64,000 nucleotides of DNA from Roseomonas aeriglobus (GTDB lineage: Bacteria > Pseudomonadota > Alphaproteobacteria > Sphingomonadales > Sphingomonadaceae). The first letter of the stretch is position 1; each line of letters begins with the position of its first letter. Positions 28,292 through 35,217 of this stretch are shown here, piece by piece. The stretch covers positions 3,407,001 through 3,471,000 of the forward strand of contig JAFHKN010000002.1 of the NCBI GenBank assembly GCA_016937575.1. Direction: 5' to 3'. The position numbers were made by a program, and so were the translations under genes. The notes under the pieces are model-generated. The model was not told the origin of the DNA and did no database searches. It saw only the letters and a program-made list of their open reading frames with translations.

Positions 28292-28317
28292 GATCGAAAG
28301 GTGGCGGGAGCCTGCCT

Positions 28318-28740
28318 TCAAACCTTCCTGTCGAGGCTGACGCCGTACAGCTCCATCCGGTGGTCGACCAACCGGAATCCCAGCCGCTCGGCGATCTGTT
28401 TCTGGAGCAGTTCCAACTCGGGATCGACGAACTCGATGACCTTGCCCGTCTCGACGTCGATCAGGTGATCATGATGCGCCTCGGGCGACGGCTCGTAGCG
28501 TGCGCGACCGTCGCCGAAGTCGTGGCGATCGAGGATCCCCGCCTCTTCGAACAGGCGGACGGTGCGATAGACGGTCGCGATCGAAATGCCCGGATCGATC
28601 GCCGAGGCGCGCTCATACACCTTCTCGACGTCCGGGTGATCCTCCGCCTCGGACAACACGCGCGCGATGACCTTGCGCTGTTCGGTGATGCGCAGGCCCT
28701 TCTGGTGACACAGGGCTTCGAGGTCGATCTTGCGAGGCAT
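28318..28740 (-). CDS. fur: Fur-family transcriptional regulator
   Basis: Metal-responsive repressor, 140 residues. The winged helix is CHQKGLRITEQRKVIARVLS with DNA-reading GISIATVYRTVRLFEEAG, and the metal-site stretch is YEPSPEAHHDHLIDVETGKVIEF. The structural-zinc CxxC pairs of E. coli Fur are missing: the sequence reads LIDVETGK where that protein has LxCxxCGK. Such a protein is normal for alphaproteobacteria, where Fur may sense iron or manganese (then called Mur). The start at 28740 is fixed by homology. It follows rimI by 71 bp. Confidence 0.93.
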   Translation of the reverse strand: MPRKIDLEALCHQKGLRITEQRKVIARVLSEAEDHPDVEKVYERASAIDPGISIATVYRTVRLFEEAGILDRHDFGDGRARYEPSPEAHHDHLIDVETGKVIEFVDPELELLQKQIAERLGFRLVDHRMELYGVSLDRKV

Positions 28741-28811
28741 TCGGCTGATGTAAGGGATGCGCGCGCGGGTTGGAAGCGCAAGCGACTCGCAATTTGCAGG
28801 TGACCGGGGCG

Positions 28812-29291
28812 TCAGCCGGTCAGCGGCAGGGCATAGGTATGGGCATCGAACGCCTCGCCGGTCGGGCCGCGATAATAGGCGCGCCGCTGGCCGACCTGGG
28901 TGAACCCATGCGCGCGGTACAGGCCGAGCGCGGGGTTGCCGGCCCGCATTTCCAGGTGCAGCCGCTCGGCTTGCTTCTCCCGCGCGTCGGCGATGACGCT
29001 GCGCAGCAGCGTGCCACCGATGCCGCGTCCGCGCCGCTCGGGCTCGACCGCCAGCAACAGCAGCTCGCCATCGCCCGCCACCGCGCGCGCCATCGCAAAA
29101 CCGACCAACGCCTGGCCCTCGCACGCCAGCGTCACCCATACGCCCTGCAGCGCGAGCATGCCGATACACTGCGCCGACGACCACGCCTCACCGAATCGCG
29201 GGTCGAACGCGCGGTTCATGATGTGGACGACGGCGTTCAGGTCGGTGACGTCGCCGCTGCGCAGATCGATCAGGCGCGGCGCCGTGCTCAT
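28812..29291 (-). CDS. rimI: ribosomal-protein-alanine N-acetyltransferase RimI-like
   Basis: GNAT acetyltransferase of 159 residues. The acetyl-CoA loop is LAVEPERRGRGIGGTLLRS (R/Q-x-x-G-x-G/A pattern), followed by HLEMRAGNPALGLYRAHGFT and the C-terminal RRAYYRGPTGEAFDAHTYAL, which is RimI-like. RimI acetylates the N-terminal alanine of ribosomal protein S18. Its ATG overlaps the tsaB stop (ATGA), the usual tsaB-rimI arrangement, and this supports the name over a generic GNAT. Confidence 0.9.
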   Translation of the reverse strand: MSTAPRLIDLRSGDVTDLNAVVHIMNRAFDPRFGEAWSSAQCIGMLALQGVWVTLACEGQALVGFAMARAVAGDGELLLLAVEPERRGRGIGGTLLRSVIADAREKQAERLHLEMRAGNPALGLYRAHGFTQVGQRRAYYRGPTGEAFDAHTYALPLTG

Positions 29292-29923
29292 CGCGACGCC
29301 TGCGGCCGTTCGACGCGGTTCACAGCAGGTTTTGCGTCGGGCGCGCGGCCATAGATCGGACGCGGCGGCAGCGTGCGCAGCGCTTCGGGCAGCAGGATCG
29401 CGCGCGCCGCCTCGGGCAATGCGTCGACCCCCCGTATGTCGACGAGCCAGCGCACGCCGGTGCCGATCGCAGGGCGCGCGCCGATCGCGGCTGCGGCCGC
29501 ATCGGGCTTCAGCGAAGCGAGGGCGCCTGCGGGGGCGAGGGGGCGGTCATAGGCCTGCACGAACAGCTCACCGTGCCCGCCTTCGAGCACGACGGCAAGA
29601 CCCTGCCAACCTATGTTATCCGCCAATCCCGCCGCGGCGATCAGTGCGGTCGAGCTATATCCGCTCACCGGCACGCCCCAGCCGATCCCCAGGCCGATCG
29701 CGGCGGCGATGCCGACCCGTACCCCGGTGAAGCTGCCCGGGCCGACATCGACCAGGATCGCATCCGCCCGGCCACCGTCCGGCAGCTCGGCGATCATCGG
29801 CACCAGCCGTTCGGCATGCCCGCGACCGACGACCTCATGGCACGCCGCCACGACGCGGCCGCCGTCGATCAGCGCGACCGAACAGGCCGCGGTCGCGGTG
29901 TCGATGACGAGCGTGCACGCCAA
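29288..29923 (-). CDS. tsaB: tRNA threonylcarbamoyladenosine biosynthesis protein TsaB
   Basis: Partner of TsaD and TsaE in making t6A37 of ANN-reading tRNAs. The 211-residue ASKHA-fold protein starts LVIDTATAACSVALIDGGRV and has ILVDVGPGSFTGVRVGIAAA, the TsaB hallmark. It lacks the metal-binding HxxxH of TsaD, as expected. It overlaps rimI at its 3' end and is preceded 4 bp upstream by the nitroreductase stop, so the run nitroreductase-tsaB-rimI may be one transcript. Confidence 0.95.
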   Translation of the reverse strand: MACTLVIDTATAACSVALIDGGRVVAACHEVVGRGHAERLVPMIAELPDGGRADAILVDVGPGSFTGVRVGIAAAIGLGIGWGVPVSGYSSTALIAAAGLADNIGWQGLAVVLEGGHGELFVQAYDRPLAPAGALASLKPDAAAAAIGARPAIGTGVRWLVDIRGVDALPEAARAILLPEALRTLPPRPIYGRAPDAKPAVNRVERPQASR

Positions 29924-29927
29924 GGCG

Positions 29928-30521
29928 TCAGGCGATCCGGTTGAACTTGCCGAAATCGGGGCGCGGGCTGCGATCGAAGATCGTCGACGGGTCGCCGTAT
30001 CCCAGGGTCGAGATGAAGTTGACCGTCACGCCCGGTTGGTCGGCAAAGAACGCCTTGTCCACCGCGCCGCCATCGAAGCCCGACATCGGCCCGGTATCGA
30101 GCCCGAGCGCCCGCGCGGCGATGATGAAATAAGCGCCCTGGAGCGAGGAATTGCGAAACGCCGAGGCCTTGCGCAATTCGAGGTTGCCGTCGAACCACGA
30201 TTTCGCATCGGTGTGCGGGAAGAGTTCGGGCAGATGCTCGTGGAAATTCTCGTCCATGCCGATGACGACGCTGACCGGCGCCTTGCGGATCTTGTCGGCG
30301 TTGCTGTCGCTGGCACAGGCCGCGAGCTTCTCCTTAGCTTCGTCGCTGACGCACCAGACCAGGCGGGCGGGCAGCTGGTTGGCGGAGGTCGGACCGAACT
30401 TCATCAGATCCCAGATCGCGTGAAGCTTGTCCTCGCCAACGGCCTTGTCGAGGTAGCCGTTATAGGTCCGCGCGGCGCGGAAGATCGTGTCGAGCGCGGT
30501 ATCGTCGAGCGGCTGGCCCAT
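29928..30521 (-). CDS. nitroreductase family protein (RutE/HadB-like, malonic semialdehyde reductase type)
   Basis: An FMN-dependent NAD(P)H oxidoreductase of 197 residues. The start MGQPLDDTALDTIFRAARTY and TSANQLPARLVWCVSDEAKE are typical of the RutE/HadB branch, as are VVIGMDENFHEHLPELFPH, NSSLQGAYFIIAARALGLDT and GYGDPSTIFDRSPRPDF. The rut pathway is not nearby, so the substrate is uncertain. The ATG at 30521 is used because the frame upstream of it is translated repeat DNA (it reads PACAGMT), and AGGA lies ~11 bases before the ATG. Confidence 0.88.
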   Translation of the reverse strand: MGQPLDDTALDTIFRAARTYNGYLDKAVGEDKLHAIWDLMKFGPTSANQLPARLVWCVSDEAKEKLAACASDSNADKIRKAPVSVVIGMDENFHEHLPELFPHTDAKSWFDGNLELRKASAFRNSSLQGAYFIIAARALGLDTGPMSGFDGGAVDKAFFADQPGVTVNFISTLGYGDPSTIFDRSPRPDFGKFNRIA

Positions 30522-30546
30522 GTGCAGATTTCCTATCCCATCGTTC

Positions 30547-30640
30547 GTCATCCCCGCGCAGGCGGGGATCAATTCTGGCGGAGCGTGCGGCTGGAGTCGA
30601 ACGGCCAGCCACAATATATCCCCGCCGTCGCGAGGATGAT
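30547..30640. repeat. 94-bp palindromic element, copy 2 (GTCATCCCCGC family)
   Basis: Opens GTCATCCCCGCGCAGGCGGG and closes CCCCGCCGTCGCGAGGATGA, with more arm mismatches than copy 1. It sits between the nitroreductase start and the NifU-type gene's stop. Confidence 0.8.
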
Positions 30641-30651
30641 GATGTTGCTGC

Positions 30652-31236
30652 CTAGACCGCCCGCACCTCGGTCACTTCGGGCACATAATGACGCAGCAAT
30701 TGCTCGATGCCCTGCTTCAGCGTCGCGGTGGACGAAGGGCAGCCCGAGCATGCGCCCTGCATCTGCAGATAGACCTTGCCCTTGTCGAACCCGCGATAGA
30801 CGATGTCGCCGCCGTCGTTGGCGACCGCGGGGCGGACGCGGGTTTCGATCAGTTCGCGGATCTGCGCGACGATGTCGGCATCCTCGGGATCGTCACCGAA
30901 GCTCGCATCATCGCCCGGCACGCTGATCCCCGCGGCCGAACCCGGACGGAACAGCGGCATGTTCGCGCTGAAATGATCGAGCAGCACTGCCAGCACGTCG
31001 CCCTTCAGCCCCGCCCAGTCGACGCCGGGCGCTGCGGTGACGCTCACGAAGTCGCGGCCGAAGAATACGCCGGTCACGTCGCCCAGTCCGAACAGCGCAT
31101 CGGCGAGCGGGGACGCCTCTGCCTCCTCCGGCGTCGCGAAATCGCGGGTGCCGGCGTCCATGACGGTGCGGCCGGGCAGGAATTTGAGCGTCGCCGGATT
31201 GGGCGTGCGTTCGGTTTCGATCAGCATGCCGCCCAT
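30652..31236 (-). CDS. NifU-family iron-sulfur cluster protein (Nfu type)
   Basis: Carrier or scaffold for Fe-S clusters, about 194 residues. An N-terminal Nfu_N domain (MLIETERTPNPATLKFLPGR) is followed by a NifU C-terminal domain with the cluster-binding CxxC in MQGACSGCPSSTATLKQGIE, plus RPAVANDGGDIVYRGFDKGK. An ATG three codons inside the listed start (31227) is equally likely and fits the family start better. It has its own upstream gap; divergent from the M16 peptidase by 97 bp. Confidence 0.93.
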   Translation of the reverse strand: MGGMLIETERTPNPATLKFLPGRTVMDAGTRDFATPEEAEASPLADALFGLGDVTGVFFGRDFVSVTAAPGVDWAGLKGDVLAVLLDHFSANMPLFRPGSAAGISVPGDDASFGDDPEDADIVAQIRELIETRVRPAVANDGGDIVYRGFDKGKVYLQMQGACSGCPSSTATLKQGIEQLLRHYVPEVTEVRAV

Positions 31237-31333
31237 GTGGGCCGGTCAGCCGACACGATCAAGCGCGCTTTCGCGAAACGCTTTGTTGCCCGGTGCGTGG
31301 TTCAGCTAGGCGCAAGGTTCGGGGCGGTCTAGG

Positions 31334-34240
31334 ATGGCGGTGATGCTACGTCCTTCCCGGCTGAGCCGCGTCGCCTTTGCCACGCTCCCGTTCCTGCTGA
31401 TCGCCGGCGCGCTGCCCGCGCAACAGGCCCCGCAACGCGCAGCAACGACGCAGGCGCCGCCCGTCACGGTCGACAAGAGCGCGTGGTTGTACAAGGGCAG
31501 CGACATCACCCCCGACCCGGACTGGCGGTTCGGAACGTTGCCGAACGGGCTGCGCTATGCCGTTCGCAAGAACGGGGTGCCGCCGGGGCAGGTGGCGATC
31601 CGGGTGCGAATGGACGTCGGCTCGCTGCATGAAAGGGACGACGAGCGCGGCTTCGCGCATCTGATCGAGCATCTGAGCTTTCGCGGCTCGGAACACGTTC
31701 CCGATGGCGAAGCGAAGCGCATCTGGCAGCGGATGGGCGTGACCTTCGGCGCTGATACCAACGCGTCGACCAGCTTCACCCAGACCGTCTACAAGCTCGA
31801 TCTGCCCATGGCCAACCAGGACGGGCTCGACGAAAGCCTGAAGATCCTGGCGGGCATGATGGCCGGACCGAGCCTGACCCAGGCCGCGCTCGATGCCGAA
31901 CGGCCGGTCGTGCTGTCGGAAGCGCGCGAGCAGCCCGGACCACAGGTGCGACTGGGCGATGCGACACGCGAAGTGTTCTTCGCCGGCCAGCCGCTCGCCA
32001 ACCGCTCGCCGATCGGCACGACGGAGACGCTGTCGGGCGCGACCGCGGCGAGCGTGAAGGCGTTCCACGATCGCTGGTATCGTCCCGAACGCGCCGTCGT
32101 CGTCATCTCGGGCGACATGGACCCGGCGCTGTTCGAAGCCGCGATCGTCAAGAACTTCGCCGACTGGCGCGGCATCGGCCCGGCCGTTCCGGCACCCGAT
32201 TTCGGCAGCCCCAGGCCCGCCAAGTCGGACACGGCGGCGCTGGTCGAGCCGCAGCTGCCGCCGCTCGTCAGCCTGGCGTGGCTGCGGCCGTGGACGGTCG
32301 GCGACGACACGGTGATCTTCAACCAGAAGCGGATGATCGACATGGTCGCCATCCGCATCGTCAACCGCCGGCTGGAAAGCCGGGCGCGCGGCGGGGGAAG
32401 CTTCATTTCGGCCGGCGCGAACCTCGAAGACATTTCGCGCTCGGCCAATGCGACGCTGATGAACATCCTGCCGCTCGGCAACGATTGGCAGACCGCGTTG
32501 AAGGACGTGCGCACGGGTATCGCCGACGCGATCGCGACGCCGCCGACGCAGGGCGAGATCGATCGCGAGCTGACCGAGATTCAGACCGCGATGAAGGCAT
32601 CGGTCGACCAGGCGCGGGTCGAGGCAGGTGCGAAGAAGGCCGACGATCTGGTCGAGGCGGTCGATATCAAGGAAACCACGACCACCCCGCAGACCAGCCT
32701 GGGCATCCTGCAGGATGCGATCGCGAAAAAGATGTTCACGCCGGCCGCGGTGCAGGCATCGGCCAAGGCGGTGTTTTCAGGCGTTGCGCTGCGCGGCGTC
32801 GTCAATACGCCGCAACCACAGGAGAATGCCGCCGCGGCGCTGCAGGCTGCGCTGGCCGCCGAGGTGAAGCCCGGCACGGCGGCGGCGAGCAAGCTCGGCA
32901 CGATCGGGTTCGACGCGCTGCCCAAGCTTGGGGCCCCGGGCAAGGTCGTCGCGCGCACGGTCGCCGTGAACGACCCGAAGATCGAGAAGGTGACGTTCGC
33001 GAACGGCGTGAACCTGCTGCTGTTCGAAAACCCGTCGGAGGCGAGCCGCGTCTACGTCCGCGTGCGCTTCGGCCGCGGGATCGCCGGGCTGCCGTCGGAT
33101 CGCCAGACGCCGGCCTATGCCGGGGACCTGGCGCTGGCCGCCAGCGGGATCGGGAAGCTGGGGCAGGAGGAGATCGATCGCATCACCAGCGGCCGGCGAA
33201 TCACACTCGACTTCGCGATCGACGAGGACGCGTTCCTGTTCGGCGCGACGACATCGGCCGAGGATCTGGCCGACCAGCTGAAGCTGATCGCCGCCAAGCT
33301 CGCTGCGCCGGGTTGGGACCCGAAGCCGGTGGCGCGTGCCAAGGCCGTGATGCTGGCGAGCTACGCGTCGATGGACGCGTCCCCCGACGGCGTTCTGGGG
33401 CGCGATCTCGACCGGTTGCTTCACGACGGCGACCCGCGCTGGGGCACACCGACACGCGTCGATTTGGAAAAGCTCGATGCAAAGTCCTTCCGCGCATTCT
33501 GGGAACCGATCCTGGCGAGTGGGACGATCGAAGTGCAGATCTATGGCGACATGAAATCCGATTCGGCGATCGCCGCGGTCGCATCATCGCTGGGCGCGCT
33601 GAAGCCGCGCAAGGAGGCCGCCGTCGCTACCGCGCCGATCCGCTTCCCGGCGCCGACCGCAACCCCCGTCGCGCGGACTCATGACGGGCGCGACACCCAG
33701 GCCGCAGCGGTCATCGCCTGGCCGACCGGCGGTGGTAGCGACGGCATCGCGACGGGTCGCAAGCTGGAGGTGCTGGCCGCGGTCTTCCGCGATCGGCTGC
33801 TGGACAGGCTGCGGTCGGCGGCGGGGATCAGCTATACGCCGAACGTGGCGTCCAGCTGGCCGGTCGGGCTCAGCGGCGGTGGGCGCATCATGGCGATCGG
33901 CAGCGTGCCGCCCGATAAAACCGGCTATTTCTTCGACCTGTCGCGCGAAATCGCCGCCGACCTGGTCGCCAAGCCGATCGACAACGACGAGCTGCGCCGC
34001 GCTCTGGTGCCGGTCGTCCAATATGTCGCGCGGCTGTCGACCGGAAACCAGTTCTGGCTGATGCAGACCGAGGGCGGCAGCTTCGATCCGAAGCGGCTCA
34101 AGGCGCTCGACACGATCGCGACCGACCTGACGACGATCACGCCGCAGGAATTGCAAGCGCTGGCGGCGAAATATCTGGTGCCGGCGAAGGCCTGGACGAT
34201 GACGGTATTACCGAAGGATACGGCCAAGCCGGCGAAGTAA
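31334..34240 (+). CDS. M16-family zinc metallopeptidase (insulinase-like), two-domain
   Basis: A 968-residue exported protease. A signal peptide (LSRVAFATLPFLLIAGALPA) follows an N-terminal start at 31334 or, three codons in, 31343. The zinc motif HXXEH is HLIEH in the segment DERGFAHLIEHLSFRGSEH near residue 107, and the downstream Glu is in ERPVVLSEAREQPG. Two M16 halves with M16_C domains follow (RWYRPERAVVVISGDMDPAL; FRAFWEPILASGTIEVQIYG), which is the length of pitrilysin-like periplasmic or outer-membrane-associated members. Target peptides are unknown. Monocistronic. Confidence 0.93.
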   Translation: MAVMLRPSRLSRVAFATLPFLLIAGALPAQQAPQRAATTQAPPVTVDKSAWLYKGSDITPDPDWRFGTLPNGLRYAVRKNGVPPGQVAIRVRMDVGSLHERDDERGFAHLIEHLSFRGSEHVPDGEAKRIWQRMGVTFGADTNASTSFTQTVYKLDLPMANQDGLDESLKILAGMMAGPSLTQAALDAERPVVLSEAREQPGPQVRLGDATREVFFAGQPLANRSPIGTTETLSGATAASVKAFHDRWYRPERAVVVISGDMDPALFEAAIVKNFADWRGIGPAVPAPDFGSPRPAKSDTAALVEPQLPPLVSLAWLRPWTVGDDTVIFNQKRMIDMVAIRIVNRRLESRARGGGSFISAGANLEDISRSANATLMNILPLGNDWQTALKDVRTGIADAIATPPTQGEIDRELTEIQTAMKASVDQARVEAGAKKADDLVEAVDIKETTTTPQTSLGILQDAIAKKMFTPAAVQASAKAVFSGVALRGVVNTPQPQENAAAALQAALAAEVKPGTAAASKLGTIGFDALPKLGAPGKVVARTVAVNDPKIEKVTFANGVNLLLFENPSEASRVYVRVRFGRGIAGLPSDRQTPAYAGDLALAASGIGKLGQEEIDRITSGRRITLDFAIDEDAFLFGATTSAEDLADQLKLIAAKLAAPGWDPKPVARAKAVMLASYASMDASPDGVLGRDLDRLLHDGDPRWGTPTRVDLEKLDAKSFRAFWEPILASGTIEVQIYGDMKSDSAIAAVASSLGALKPRKEAAVATAPIRFPAPTATPVARTHDGRDTQAAAVIAWPTGGGSDGIATGRKLEVLAAVFRDRLLDRLRSAAGISYTPNVASSWPVGLSGGGRIMAIGSVPPDKTGYFFDLSREIAADLVAKPIDNDELRRALVPVVQYVARLSTGNQFWLMQTEGGSFDPKRLKALDTIATDLTTITPQELQALAAKYLVPAKAWTMTVLPKDTAKPAK

Positions 34241-34262
34241 TGCCGGAATCGGACTTTTGACC

Positions 34263-34355
34263 GTCATCCCCGCGGAGGCGGGGATCAGTTGTGGCTGGCT
34301 TTCGTGAGACCCACGACGTTCAGCGACTATTGATCCCCGCCTCCGCGGGGATGAC
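34263..34355. repeat. 93-bp palindromic element, copy 3 (GTCATCCCCGC family)
   Basis: Starts GTCATCCCCGCGGAGGCGGG and ends CCCCGCCTCCGCGGGGATGAC-like at 34355; the terminal arms pair almost perfectly over about 22 bases. It lies between the convergent M16 and DedA genes and could also act as their transcription end. Confidence 0.85.
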
Positions 34356-34370
34356 GGTTGCTAGAGGACT

Positions 34371-35036
34371 TTACCCCTCAGCCCGATCGATCGCCGCCAG
34401 TTCCGCCTTGGACTTCCGGATCGCCTTCAACCGGTGACGGACGTACCAGATCACCGCCACAACGATCGCGACGCCGATCACCGCGTCGAGCGAATGGAAG
34501 ACCGCCCGCACGCGGGGATCACCGTGCCACGCCTCGCCCAGTTCGCGCCCGACCCAGGCGAGCGCGAAGCAGAAGGGCCAGCTGCCGACGAAGGTGTAGA
34601 TGTGGAACGGGACAAGCTTCATTCGCGCGACCCCTGCGGGGAAGGCGATGAAGGTGCGGATGACGGGCAGCAGGCGGCCGACGAACACCGCGGCCGATCC
34701 CCAGCGCGCAAAGAAACGATCCGCCGCATCGAGTTCGTCGGCACCGATCAGCAGATACTTGCCATAACGCAGCACGAACGGCCGCCCGCCGCGCTTGCCG
34801 ACTTCATAGGCGACGATCGAACCGAGGTTGCACCCCAGCGCACCGGCGGTCGCGGCGAGCCAGATGTCCATCTTGCCCTGGCTGACCAGATAGCCGGCGA
34901 ACGGCATGATGAGTTCGGATGGCAGCGGCACGCAGGCGCTTTCGATCGCCATGAGGAGCGCGACGCCCCAATAGCCGGTGGCTTCGATGACGCTGATGAC
35001 GATGCCCGCGAGGAAGGACAGGATTTGTTCGACCAT
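34371..35036 (-). CDS. DedA-family (SNARE-associated/VTT domain) membrane protein
   Basis: An inner-membrane protein of 221 residues with the DedA core: ESACVPLPSELIMPFAGYLV, GALGCNLGSIVAYEVGKRGG, FARWGSAAVFVGRLLPVIRT and FIAFPAGVARMKLVPFHIYT. DedA proteins act in undecaprenyl-phosphate or phospholipid recycling and membrane homeostasis. The ATG at 35036 is the family start; the in-frame extension upstream is not supported. It is bounded on both sides by copies of the same 94-bp palindrome (34263 and 35111). Confidence 0.92.
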   Translation of the reverse strand: MVEQILSFLAGIVISVIEATGYWGVALLMAIESACVPLPSELIMPFAGYLVSQGKMDIWLAATAGALGCNLGSIVAYEVGKRGGRPFVLRYGKYLLIGADELDAADRFFARWGSAAVFVGRLLPVIRTFIAFPAGVARMKLVPFHIYTFVGSWPFCFALAWVGRELGEAWHGDPRVRAVFHSLDAVIGVAIVVAVIWYVRHRLKAIRKSKAELAAIDRAEG

Positions 35037-35110
35037 GGGTGCGCCAAGTGGCCGATGACGCAGGGAAAGGCCAGAGGCAAAGCGATGCAATGCGCCGCAC
35101 TCTCGCATCC

Positions 35111-35204
35111 GTCATTCCCGCGAAGGCGGGAATCAATTCTGGCTGACCGTGCGGCTCTTTCCCTACAGTCAGCCAGAATTTATCCCCGCCTTCGCGGGGA
35201 TGAC
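35111..35204. repeat. 94-bp palindromic element, copy 4 (GTCATCCCCGC family)
   Basis: Starts GTCATTCCCGCGAAGGCGGG and ends CCGCCTTCGCGGGGATGAC, with the inner pair AATTCTGGCTGAC / GTCAGCCAGAATT a perfect 13-bp match. Between dedA and the ligD stop. Confidence 0.87.
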
Positions 35205-35217
35205 GAGGGAGGGGGGC

